NCBI GenBank assembly: GCA_030148365.1 | Contig: JASBTO010000214.1 | Coordinates: forward strand, 1-11,928 | DNA: 11,928 nt | Direction: 5' to 3' | Source of the DNA: Kangiellaceae bacterium | Lineage (GTDB): Bacteria > Pseudomonadota > Gammaproteobacteria > Enterobacterales > Kangiellaceae | In this document: piece after piece, positions 5,557-11,928 of the stretch | How positions within the stretch are numbered: the stretch's first letter is position 1 | Layout of the letters: each line of letters opens with the position of its first letter | Notes under the pieces: model-generated | The model's database searches: none | Told to the model about the DNA's origin: nothing | What the model saw: only the letters and a program-made list of their open reading frames with translations | Made by a program: the position numbers and the translations under genes

Positions 5557-7371
5557 ATGAATGCGGCAGTGAAATGGATACTCGGTGGCCTGGCGGTCCT
5601 AGTGGTGCTGTTGGCGGCACTTTTCGTGGCTGTGGCGATCTTCTTTAATCCTAATGAATACAAAGGGTTAGTCGGCGAAAAGCTCAAGGATTACACGGGC
5701 CTGGAAGTGACCATCAAGGACGATATCAGCTGGTCGTTTTTCCCCTGGTTGTCAATCTCGAGTGGCAATATCGAGGTAGCGAATCCTCCCGGGTTTTCCG
5801 CACCGACGCTCGCGACCGTGGGGAGCGTCGAGGCCAGCGTCAAATTGTTACCATTGTTGTCCGGGCGGGTAGAAACCGGCGCGCTCAGGTTGCAAGACAT
5901 GGAAGTGAATCTGGAAACCGACCGCGACGGGCGTAGCAACCTGGACGCGGTCATGAAGGAGACTGCCGGCAAACCCTCCGACCCGTCGACGGAGGACAAG
6001 CAGTCGTCTCTGGAACTCGCGATCGGGGCGATTGAACTCCGCAATATCCGCCTCAACCAGGTTGACGCCCGAACCGACGCCAAATCCAGCTTGTTCATCG
6101 AGGTTTTCAGCCTGGCTCCTTTCCGGTTCGATACGCCGATCCCCTATGAACTGATTGCGGAGCTGGATAACGGCGAGGGCGGCAGTCTGACCGCCACTGG
6201 CGAGCTTGAGGCCAATGCAGACTTCTCGGAAATCAGATTACCCGGCATGGATCTCCGTTTTGAGCCCGGCGACCCGGGCTTGCCATCGGTCATTACCCTG
6301 ACAGGAAACGGCCGAATCGCCCTCGCCGATGACACTCGCATTAATTTCGAGCAGGGCAAAGTCAGCCTTGACGACACCAGTCTTGATGCCAACGCAGATA
6401 TCGTGCTGGGTGCCCGTAACAACATTCGCTTTGACGCGAGCGCCGGGACCCTGGATCTGGACCGGTTATTGCCGGCGGAATCAGCCGACAAATCCGCAGA
6501 AGGTACACCGCCTGCTTCCGCAGGCGATGATTTTGCCTGGTTGAGGGATAACGACCTGAATGGCAAGCTCAAAGCAGATCGCATCATTGTCAGTGGTATT
6601 ACTCTTGAAGCGGTGGACGCGAGTCTGAAAAGCAACCGGGGCCTTCTGACCATAGCGCCGGTGCAGGCCACCATTTTCAAGGGCAAGCTGGGAGGCTCCG
6701 TCGAGATAGATGCCAGAAACAATCCGGTAACCGCCCGTCTGAAGCCGGCACTGACGTCCATCGCCGTTCAGGACGCTCTCCAACAGCTTGTGGACATCGA
6801 CATAGTGTCAGGCACCGGCAGTATGGATCTGGACCTCAAAGTGTCGGATCTCAATCCGGAAACCCTGATGAAAAACCTGTCCGGTACCGGCAACGTAAAA
6901 TTTGCCGACGGTGCGATTGAAGGTATCGATATTGGCAAAATCGTTGAAACCGGTCTCAGTGCGGAATCGCTGACCAATCTCAAGAGCGGCCTGAGCGGAA
7001 ATACCCCCTTCGCAGACCTCACTGCCGGTTTTTCTGCTGATGACGGGCTCATCAGGATGCCGAGTCTGGCACTAATCTCGCCGCTGTTTGACGTGAACGG
7101 CAGCGGTCTGACCAATCTTGTTGAGGGCGATCTGGATTTTGACCTGAGCCTGCTTCTCAAAGGACCTTTAAAGGACGCGGCGGCGAAGAAATTCGGGCAA
7201 CTCGACGGCGGCAAGTTGCCCCTGAGCATCAAAGGCAATGTAGCAGAGCCGAAGGTCGCGCTTGATTTTGAGTCCCTGTTAAAGGGGCAAGTGGATGAGC
7301 GCCTGGAAGAAGAGAAAGACAAGCTGGAAGACAAACTGAAAGACAAGCTCAAGGACAAGTTGAAGTTTTAG
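5557..7371 (+). CDS. AsmA-family envelope protein
   Basis: AsmA-like proteins are anchored in the inner membrane, extend into the periplasm and are linked to outer-membrane assembly and, in larger relatives, to phospholipid transport. This 604-residue protein has one N-terminal membrane helix (about 6-30), then the typical FFNPNEYKGLVGEKLKDYTGL and ISWSFFPWLSISSGNIEV stretches, a long beta-rich middle, and an AsmA C-terminal domain with GTGNVKFADGAIEGIDIGKIVE and a PLSIKGNVAEPKVALDF ending. In-frame starts exist at 5551 and 5557; AAGGAA at 5543-5548 is eight bases from 5557 but only two from 5551, so I prefer 5557. The last residues form a strongly charged Lys/Asp/Leu tail. It sits before a DUF4097-like exported protein with no visible terminator between. 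Family is clear; the specific function is not. Confidence 0.88.
   Translation: MNAAVKWILGGLAVLVVLLAALFVAVAIFFNPNEYKGLVGEKLKDYTGLEVTIKDDISWSFFPWLSISSGNIEVANPPGFSAPTLATVGSVEASVKLLPLLSGRVETGALRLQDMEVNLETDRDGRSNLDAVMKETAGKPSDPSTEDKQSSLELAIGAIELRNIRLNQVDARTDAKSSLFIEVFSLAPFRFDTPIPYELIAELDNGEGGSLTATGELEANADFSEIRLPGMDLRFEPGDPGLPSVITLTGNGRIALADDTRINFEQGKVSLDDTSLDANADIVLGARNNIRFDASAGTLDLDRLLPAESADKSAEGTPPASAGDDFAWLRDNDLNGKLKADRIIVSGITLEAVDASLKSNRGLLTIAPVQATIFKGKLGGSVEIDARNNPVTARLKPALTSIAVQDALQQLVDIDIVSGTGSMDLDLKVSDLNPETLMKNLSGTGNVKFADGAIEGIDIGKIVETGLSAESLTNLKSGLSGNTPFADLTAGFSADDGLIRMPSLALISPLFDVNGSGLTNLVEGDLDFDLSLLLKGPLKDAAAKKFGQLDGGKLPLSIKGNVAEPKVALDFESLLKGQVDERLEEEKDKLEDKLKDKLKDKLKF
7318..7365 (+). 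repeat. Four tandem 12-bp units encoding a DKLK tail
   Basis: Four consecutive 12-base units starting GACAA encode DKLE, DKLK, DKLK, DKLK just before the final Phe and stop of the AsmA-family gene. Units differ mainly at third codon positions, so the repetition is kept at protein level rather than being a recent DNA duplication. The product is a highly charged, likely helical tail. Confidence 0.8.
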
Positions 7372-7390
7372 GGCATTTAAACCCATCGGC

Positions 7391-7418
7391 TTGCCGGCGC
7401 GTCTAACTGGCATATCAA
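7391..7418 (+). promoter_or_regulatory. Possible weak promoter before the DUF4097-like gene
   Basis: TTGCCG (7391-7396) and TATCAA (7413-7418) lie 16 bases apart in the 71-base gap after the AsmA-family gene. Each matches consensus at four of six positions. No terminator separates the two genes, so co-transcription is equally possible. This is a weak call. Confidence 0.22.
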
Positions 7419-7442
7419 ATTTCAGGTAAGGAGCTTGAAGAT

Positions 7443-8210
7443 ATGTCCAGAACGATAATGAAGCCGGGAATCCGCAGCCTGTTGGCGGCGAGCCTGCTGA
7501 CAGCCGTCGCGGTGAGCGCGGATGTCGAGGAAAACTTCGAACAAACCTACGCGCTTTCTGCGGATGGGCGGATCCGGGTGGAAAATGTGAATGGCGATAT
7601 CAAGGTGGAAGCCTGGGATCGTAACGAAGTTGCCGTTCGCTACGTGAAGTCCGGTGGCAACCAGGAAGAGCTGGATCGGGTTGAAGTCACCATCGATGCC
7701 AACAGCGACAGCCTGAGCATTGATACCGAGTACAAAAAGCGCAAGTCCTCCTGGCACCATGGCAATAACGGCTCAGTCGACTTTTCTCTGATGGTGCCGA
7801 CCAACGCCCGCCTCAATAACGTCAGTTCGGTCAATGGCAGCCTGGACATCCGGGGCGTGGCAGGGGGCATCGAGTCTTCCACGGTCAATGGCCGCATTGA
7901 AGTCCGGGATGTCTCTGCCGACCTGGACCTGGAAACGGTGAACGGCACCATCGAAGCCTGGTTTAAAAACCTCGCCGGCGATCAGCGGGTGTCACTGGAA
8001 ACCGTCAATGGCCGGATTATCGTCTGGCTACCAGAAAATGCAGACGTGGCTATCGATGCCGAGACCGTGCACGGCGGCATCAGCAATGATTTCGGCCTCA
8101 AGGTCGACAAGGGATTCGTGGGCCGTGATCTTAACGGCAAGCTGGGTTCCGGTAATGCGAGGCTGGATCTGGAGACCGTGAACGGCTCCATAAAGATCAA
8201 GAAAAACTGA
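7443..8210 (+). CDS. Exported DUF4097-like beta-repeat protein
   Basis: This 255-residue protein is probably secreted to the periplasm. It starts with a basic N-terminus and hydrophobic core (about 10-26) ending in a plausible cleavage site AVSA before DVEE. The mature part repeats a V-N-G turn followed by a beta strand: at about 49, 130, 148, 166, 188 and 246, with a V-H-G variant at 209. Three copies share LETVNG (185, 243 and, as DLETVNG, 162). This layout fits the DUF4097/DUF2807-like adhesin fold, a beta-solenoid of unknown molecular function. The start at 7443 has TAAGGAG (7427-7433) nine bases upstream; Met6 is a less likely start. It follows the AsmA-family gene by 71 bases and ends at a strong terminator. 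No enzymatic motif is visible. Confidence 0.75.
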   Translation: MSRTIMKPGIRSLLAASLLTAVAVSADVEENFEQTYALSADGRIRVENVNGDIKVEAWDRNEVAVRYVKSGGNQEELDRVEVTIDANSDSLSIDTEYKKRKSSWHHGNNGSVDFSLMVPTNARLNNVSSVNGSLDIRGVAGGIESSTVNGRIEVRDVSADLDLETVNGTIEAWFKNLAGDQRVSLETVNGRIIVWLPENADVAIDAETVHGGISNDFGLKVDKGFVGRDLNGKLGSGNARLDLETVNGSIKIKKN

Positions 8211-8223
8211 GTGCTGCAGGTAT

Positions 8224-8252
8224 AAAAAAGGCGGATTCCATCCGCCTTTTTT
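8224..8252. terminator. Bidirectional Rho-independent terminator
   Basis: A 13-bp perfect stem (8224-8236 with 8240-8252) has a GC-rich core GGCGGAT/ATCCGCC flanked by six A and six T, and a three-base loop. It lies between the convergent DUF4097-like gene (+) and the cold-shock gene (-) and has a U tract in both directions, so it can end both transcripts. Confidence 0.9.
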
Positions 8253-8256
8253 ATTG

Positions 8257-8469
8257 CTACTCTACTACCTGGACCTGGTCCGCTTGAGGGCCTTTCTGGC
8301 CGTCAACTTCCACGAAAGAAACCCGCTGTCCTTCTTTCAGGGTCTTGAAGCCACTGCCGACGATTGAGCGGAAGTGAACGAAAAGATCACTGCCTTGCTC
8401 ACGTTCGATAAAGCCATAGCCTTTGGATTCGTTGAACCACTTGACGGTTCCGTTTTGTTGATCTGACAT
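8257..8469 (-). CDS. CspA-family cold-shock protein
   Basis: This is a single cold-shock-domain protein of 70 residues, an RNA/single-stranded DNA chaperone of the cytoplasm. The five-strand OB fold is recognisable from NGTVKWFNESKGYGFIE. RNP1 is KGYGFI (16-21) and RNP2 is DLFVHF (28-33), and the protein ends with the usual GPQADQVQVV. All nucleic-acid-contacting aromatic positions appear kept (Trp11, Phe12, Tyr18, Phe20, Phe30, His32, Phe33). It is transcribed against its left neighbour and shares the terminator at 8224-8252. A sizeable gene-free stretch lies upstream, as is common for csp genes with long leaders; a small hairpin sits about 35-50 bases before the start. Whether this paralogue is cold-induced or constitutive cannot be told. 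Confidence 0.95.
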   Translation of the reverse strand: MSDQQNGTVKWFNESKGYGFIEREQGSDLFVHFRSIVGSGFKTLKEGQRVSFVEVDGQKGPQADQVQVVE

Positions 8470-8817
8470 TGCAAAAAACTCTCTTTGTAGACGTAACTTG
8501 TTATCCGGAAAAATGATCCGGCCTGGTCTCTGTGACTATCGGAGGCATTGACAGAAGTTTTTCCAAAACGGTGAAACCGAGTCCAGGCTAACGTCTGCAA
8601 AGTGTCTCTGGAGTACGCAGATATCGGCAGCATAGCCGCCGCCAGAAAGGGTTGCAACTGAAATTTTGGCGGTCTGCAGGCCCGTTTGCAGAGCAATACG
8701 GGAGCAGCTTTCGTTCTGCCGCTGCGGCCAACAAGGCTCCGGTTAATCACCGGGATTGCAGGGTTACGCCTGTCATGGAATGCCGAATAGGGCTAGAATG
8801 CCGGTTTTTTCCCCACC
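8470..8817. other. Divergent intergenic region with several inverted repeats
   Basis: This 348-base stretch has no convincing gene; the open frames across it lack family features. It holds the csp leader, with a hairpin CCGGA (8505-8509) / TCCGG (8517-8521). It also holds a 9-bp inverted repeat with one G-T pair (8639-8647 with 8664-8672), directly followed by TCTGCA-N8-TGCAGA (8673-8692). The loop of the larger repeat contains the palindrome GTTGCAAC (8651-8658). These could be RNA hairpins in a long csp leader or protein-binding sites. There is no T tract to mark a terminator and I could not place a convincing csp promoter. Confidence 0.5.
8771..8799 (+). promoter_or_regulatory. Possible promoter of the uup operon
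   Basis: TAGAAT (8794-8799) is a five-of-six match to the -10 consensus. A weak -35 TGTCAT (8771-8776) is 17 bases upstream. Transcription would begin near 8806, leaving a leader of only about 12-21 bases before the possible uup start codons. Confidence 0.35.
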
Positions 8818-8826
8818 GTGAATACT

Positions 8827-10722
8827 ATGGCGCTTGTTACCCTCCACCAGGTCGAACTGGGATTCGGCCAGCCGAAATTGCTGAATGGCATCGATTTCAC
8901 GATTGAACCCGGGGAAAGAGTCTGCCTGATCGGCCGTAATGGCGTCGGCAAGTCAACGCTGATGAAGCTGATAGACGGTGTAATCCAGCCAGATGATGGG
9001 GAAATCCGCTTTCAGAGCGGGATTCGGGTCGGACGGCTTACCCAGGAAGTACCCCCGGGCCTGTCCGGTACCGTCTACGGCGTGCTGGCTGACAGCGCCG
9101 GCAATCTTGGCCAGATCCTCGAAGATTATCATCAGCTGGGACTGGCACTGCACAGCGAAGCAGATTTTGCCCGCTTCGGTGAGTTGCAACACCAGATAGA
9201 AGCGCAGGACGGCTGGTCCCTGGATCAAAAAATCCAGCAACTGGTCAGCAAGCTGGATCTGGATGGGGACGCGGATTTTGAAGCCCTTTCCGGAGGTATG
9301 AAGCGCCGGGTGCTGCTCGGGCGCGCACTGATTTCAGACCCGGATATCCTGTTACTGGACGAGCCCACCAACCATCTGGATATCGAAGCCATCGAGTGGC
9401 TGGAAGGATTTTTAAAGCAGTTCGCAGGCAGCCTCGTCTTTATTACCCATGATCGACGGTTTCTGCGCAGCCTTGCGACCCGCATTGTTGAAATTGACAG
9501 AGGCCGGCTGTTGAGTTGGCCCGGTGATTACGACAACTATCTGCGACGCAAAGCCGAGCACCTGGAAGCGGAGGCCCGGCAGGCGGCGGAATTTGACCGG
9601 AAACTGGCCCAGGAAGAAGTCTGGATCCGTCAGGGGATCAAGGCCCGGCGGACCCGAAACGAAGGCCGTGTCCGGCGTCTGGAAGCCATGCGCGAGGACC
9701 GGCTGGCCAGGCGCCAGCAGATTGGTCAGGCGCGGCTAAAGACCCAGGACACGGAAAAGTCCGGCAAAAAAGTCGTAACCGCCAGCCACATTCATTTCGC
9801 CTGGCAGGGCAAGACCATTATTGAGGATTTTTCCACCCGAATCATGCGCGGCGACAAGATTGGCCTGATTGGCCCGAATGGTTCGGGCAAGACCACTTTG
9901 CTGAATCTTCTGCTTGGGAAATTGCAGCCGGATAAGGGTGAAGTTGAGATGGGCACCAAACTTGAAGTTGCTTACTTTGACCAGCATCGCGCCCAGCTCC
10001 GGGAAGATCAGAATGCCCAGGATAACGTGTCCGGGGGCAAGGATCTGATGACCATCGGCGGCAAGCCGCGTCATGTGATCTCCTATCTTCAGGATTTTCT
10101 GTTTACGCCGGAGCGTGCCAGAGCGCCCATTACCGCCCTGTCGGGCGGCGAGCGTAACCGTCTGTTGCTGGCCAAGCTTTTTGCCCAGCCCGCCAACCTG
10201 TTGGTCATGGACGAGCCGACGAATGATCTGGATATGGAAACCCTCGAACTCCTCGAAGAGTTGTTGCTGGACTTTGAGGGCACTCTGTTGCTGGTCAGCC
10301 ATGACCGCGACTTTCTCAATAATGTCGTCACCAGTGTGATTGCTCTGGAAGGCGAAGGCCGGGTGGCCGAATATATTGGCGGCTATGATGACTGGCTGCG
10401 CCAAAAGCCAAAACCGGGCGCCGGCCGCCAGTCGAAGCCCGCCAAAGCTGATCAGCCTGCGGAAAAGCAAGTTCAGGCACGGGCATTGAAGCTGACCTAC
10501 AAGGAGCAAATGGAGCTGGACAAGCTTCCTGATCGCCTTGAGCAACTCGAGTCCGGCATCCAGACCATCCATGATGAAATGGCCAGCCCGGATTTCTATC
10601 AGCAGGATGCCGATCTGATCAGTCGTCGCCAGCAGGAGCTGGGCGAGATGGAAGCGGAACTTGAAACCGCTTTCGAACGCTGGGAAACTCTTGAGCAACG
10701 ACGTCTCGCCGCTGACGCCTGA
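8827..10722 (+). CDS. uup: ABC-F family ATPase Uup
   Basis: This is a soluble ABC-F protein with two ATPase domains and no membrane segment. Uup-type proteins act on ribosomes (stall relief, assembly) and were first linked to transposon precise excision. Numbering from the ATG at 8827 (631 aa), domain 1 has Walker A GRNGVGKST (36-44), signature LSGGM (154-158) and ILLLDEPTNHLD. The linker contains EFDRKLAQEEVWIRQGIKAR, nearly identical to E. coli Uup. Domain 2 has GPNGSGKTT (349-357), LSGGE (438-442) and DEPTNDLD. A C-terminal coiled-coil region, the Uup CTD that binds DNA in E. coli, covers about 540-625. A GTG at 8818 is an alternative start; neither start has a clear ribosome-binding site, and MALVTLHQVEL aligns best with the E. 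coli N-terminus MSLISMHGAWL. smrA follows 22 bases after the stop. Confidence 0.95.
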   Translation: MALVTLHQVELGFGQPKLLNGIDFTIEPGERVCLIGRNGVGKSTLMKLIDGVIQPDDGEIRFQSGIRVGRLTQEVPPGLSGTVYGVLADSAGNLGQILEDYHQLGLALHSEADFARFGELQHQIEAQDGWSLDQKIQQLVSKLDLDGDADFEALSGGMKRRVLLGRALISDPDILLLDEPTNHLDIEAIEWLEGFLKQFAGSLVFITHDRRFLRSLATRIVEIDRGRLLSWPGDYDNYLRRKAEHLEAEARQAAEFDRKLAQEEVWIRQGIKARRTRNEGRVRRLEAMREDRLARRQQIGQARLKTQDTEKSGKKVVTASHIHFAWQGKTIIEDFSTRIMRGDKIGLIGPNGSGKTTLLNLLLGKLQPDKGEVEMGTKLEVAYFDQHRAQLREDQNAQDNVSGGKDLMTIGGKPRHVISYLQDFLFTPERARAPITALSGGERNRLLLAKLFAQPANLLVMDEPTNDLDMETLELLEELLLDFEGTLLLVSHDRDFLNNVVTSVIALEGEGRVAEYIGGYDDWLRQKPKPGAGRQSKPAKADQPAEKQVQARALKLTYKEQMELDKLPDRLEQLESGIQTIHDEMASPDFYQQDADLISRRQQELGEMEAELETAFERWETLEQRRLAADA

Positions 10723-10744
10723 CGGGCTGCCCCGAACTGACTGT

Positions 10745-11314
10745 ATGAGCAACAAAGACGATGATCCCTTGATGGAGGCCTTTCGGGGCATCAAACCCCT
10801 GCAACAGGACCGGGTCGTGTTGAGGTCTGAGCGCAATTCACCGACGGAATCGCAGTTGGCGCATCGTCGTGCTGCGCTTGGCAGTCTGCGGCCTCATGCC
10901 AACTTTCTCAGCACGGATCATGTCGAGATGCTGCGGCCCGGCGACTGGTTGAGTTTCAAGTTGCCGGGGGTCCAGGAAGGTGTATTCCGCAAGTTGCGTC
11001 TCGGTCATTATCCGGTCGACGCCAGTCTGGACCTGCATCGCCGCACCGTCGCAGAAGCCCGTGAGGATGTCTGGGGATTTATCAGGGAGTGCCTGCGCCG
11101 CGAGGCAAGGGTACTGATCATCACCCACGGCAAGGGGCGTCACTCGGATACGCCCGCCATTCTGAAAAGTCACGTCAACAAATGGTTGCGGCAGCTTCCC
11201 GATATCCTTGCTTTCCACAGTGCCCAACCGCGCCATGGAGGCACAGGAGCGGTCTATGTCTTGCTCCGCAAGGGCCAGCAGCAAAAAGCTGAAAACCGGG
11301 AGCGGCATTCCTGA
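10745..11314 (+). CDS. smrA: Smr-domain protein SmrA (YdaL-type)
   Basis: This 189-residue protein has a conserved N-terminal region (DPLMEAFRGIKPLQ, matching the FLDAMEDVQPLK region of E. coli YdaL) and a C-terminal Smr domain (about 93-176). The key Smr motifs are present: LDLH (95-98), THGKGR (127-132) and HGGTGAVYVLLRK (164-176). Smr domains are nucleases or nicking enzymes; the paralogue SmrB cleaves mRNA at collided ribosomes. The DLH and HGKG residues are intact, so activity is plausible. I chose the ATG at 10745; the frame is open upstream into uup, but those residues do not resemble the family. The gene lies 22 bases after uup and its stop overlaps the mtgA start by one base, so all three are probably co-transcribed. 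Confidence 0.9.
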   Translation: MSNKDDDPLMEAFRGIKPLQQDRVVLRSERNSPTESQLAHRRAALGSLRPHANFLSTDHVEMLRPGDWLSFKLPGVQEGVFRKLRLGHYPVDASLDLHRRTVAEAREDVWGFIRECLRREARVLIITHGKGRHSDTPAILKSHVNKWLRQLPDILAFHSAQPRHGGTGAVYVLLRKGQQQKAENRERHS

Positions 11315-11802
11315 TGACCGCACCCGCAGCAACCCAACGAACCGGTTGGCTGAAACGGATTTTCCGGGGCCTGTTCTGGTTGCTGCTGGGCGCTCTGGTG
11401 CTGAGTATTTTGGCAGTACTGGCTTTGCGCTGGGTGAATCCGCCGACCAGCGCCTTCATGATGGCGAGATCTCTGGACGCGCAACTTGCAGGTGAGACAG
11501 ATTTTGCGATTGATCAGCGCTGGGTGGATTTTGAGGAGATGTCTCCGTGGTTACCCATGGCGGTCATTGCCAGCGAGGATCAGAAGTTTATCGAGCATAC
11601 CGGCTTTGATATCGAGGCCATCGAAGACGCGCTTGCCGATGCGCGCACCGGCAAGCGGGTGAGGGGAGCCAGCACTATCAGTCAACAGGTCGCCAAAAAT
11701 CTTTTCCTGTGGTCCGGCAAGCATTATGTGCGCAAGGCGCTCGAAGCCTGGTTTACGCTGCTGATAGAAACCGCCTGGCCAAAAAAGAGAATCATTGAGG
11801 TT
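11314..11802 (+). CDS. mtgA: Monofunctional peptidoglycan glycosyltransferase MtgA, truncated by a sequence join
   Basis: MtgA polymerises lipid II into glycan strands at the inner membrane (GT51 family). The ATG overlaps the smrA stop (TGATG). Visible are an N-terminal membrane anchor (about 17-38) and the first part of the GT51 domain. Motif 1 is ASEDQKFIEHTG (86-97) with catalytic Glu88, motif 2 is RGASTISQQVAKNLFLW (117-133), followed by KALEAWFTLLIETAWPKKRIIEV (141-163). Homologues continue YLNIAEFG, but here the frame switches to SPPAGPATT and an Arg/Pro/Ala-rich run with no resemblance to MtgA, open to the window end. About 163 residues are genuine against about 240 in E. coli, so the second part of the fold is missing. 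The break coincides with an abrupt rise in GC, so it is probably an assembly artefact rather than a true pseudogene. Confidence 0.85.
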
Positions 11803-11926
11803 AGCCCACCAGCCGGCCCCGCCACGACGCGAGCGCGTGGCTGTGCTCGATCCGGGGCGCGGGAATGGCGCGCACCTCGAGGCGCTCGCCGTCGCTCACC
11901 GAGAGCAGGCCCACGCCGAGGTGGAA
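11801..11926 (-). CDS. C-terminal fragment of an unrelated protein in a GC-rich foreign segment
   Basis: On the - strand, one frame runs from the window edge to a TAA at 11803-11801, exactly where MtgA homology ends. It gives 41 residues, beginning FHLGVGLLSVSDGERLEV and ending SWRGRLVG. Forty of the 41 sense codons end in G or C, a pattern expected of a real gene from a very GC-rich genome and unlike the neighbouring genes. I do not recognise the protein. The + strand frame over the same bases is also open but gives a low-complexity Arg/Pro/Gly run. This is most likely sequence from another organism joined at 11801-11803. Confidence 0.4.
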   Translation of the reverse strand, partial: FHLGVGLLSVSDGERLEVRAIPAPRIEHSHALASWRGRLVG

Positions 11927-11928
11927 GC

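Noticed and set aside
8337..8750. A 137-codon - strand frame overlapping the csp leader
   Set aside because: It overlaps the csp coding region in another frame, has no clear ribosome-binding site and shows no domain.
9736..10836. A 366-codon open frame antisense to uup
   Set aside because: It overlaps the second ATPase domain of a full-length Uup and crosses into smrA; no family features.
11803..11928. The + strand continuation of the mtgA frame as a novel C-terminal domain
   Set aside because: The product is an Arg/Pro/Gly-rich run typical of a wrong frame in GC-rich DNA, and the - strand frame has the coding-like third-position pattern.
1..11928. CRISPR arrays, insertion sequences, prophage or defence genes
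   Set aside because: No regularly spaced repeats, transposase, integrase, terminal inverted repeats or defence-family motifs were seen.

Overview
The window looks like chromosomal DNA of a free-living gammaproteobacterium of moderately high GC content. GlnRS, Uup, SmrA, the YmdB-type macrodomain protein, MtgA and the MlaE/F/D-type transporter all have the sequence features of their gammaproteobacterial homologues. Gene density is high, and most genes lie on the + strand in short operons with overlapping or nearly touching ends. I cannot name the genus. Most of the window is ordinary envelope and translation housekeeping.

Layout. (1) Positions 2-2887 carry a lipid-transport (MCE) operon: the end of an MlaE-family permease, an MlaF-like ATPase, a membrane-anchored MCE protein and a PqiC-like auxiliary lipoprotein. 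Together these would move phospholipid or another lipid between the inner and outer membranes. (2) Positions 2915-5204 hold glnS behind a good sigma70-like promoter, followed two bases later by a macrodomain ADP-ribose hydrolase. (3) Positions 5205-5556 are an AT-richer intergenic region. It holds what I read as an unannotated small RNA on the - strand (about 5311 down to 5214) with its own promoter, an 11-bp stem, a pyrimidine-rich loop and a Rho-independent terminator. A divergent promoter and a long structured leader for the next gene lie beside it. (4) Positions 5557-8210 encode an AsmA-family protein and an exported DUF4097-like beta-repeat protein. A symmetric terminator then separates them from a convergent cold-shock gene (8257-8469, - strand). 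(5) Positions 8470-8826 form a divergent regulatory region with several inverted repeats. (6) Positions 8827-11802 hold uup, smrA and mtgA in one likely operon: an ABC-F ribosome-associated ATPase, an Smr-domain nuclease-family protein and a peptidoglycan glycosyltransferase.

The right edge is abnormal. MtgA homology stops inside a conserved motif at about 11802. The last 126 bases are roughly three-quarters GC and read on the - strand as the end of an unrelated protein with almost only G/C-ending codons. This is most simply a chimeric assembly or library join, and mtgA downstream of 11802 should not be trusted.

The two things most worth following up are the candidate small RNA at 5214-5311 and the sequence join at 11801-11803. 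I found no CRISPR array, prophage, insertion sequence or defence system.
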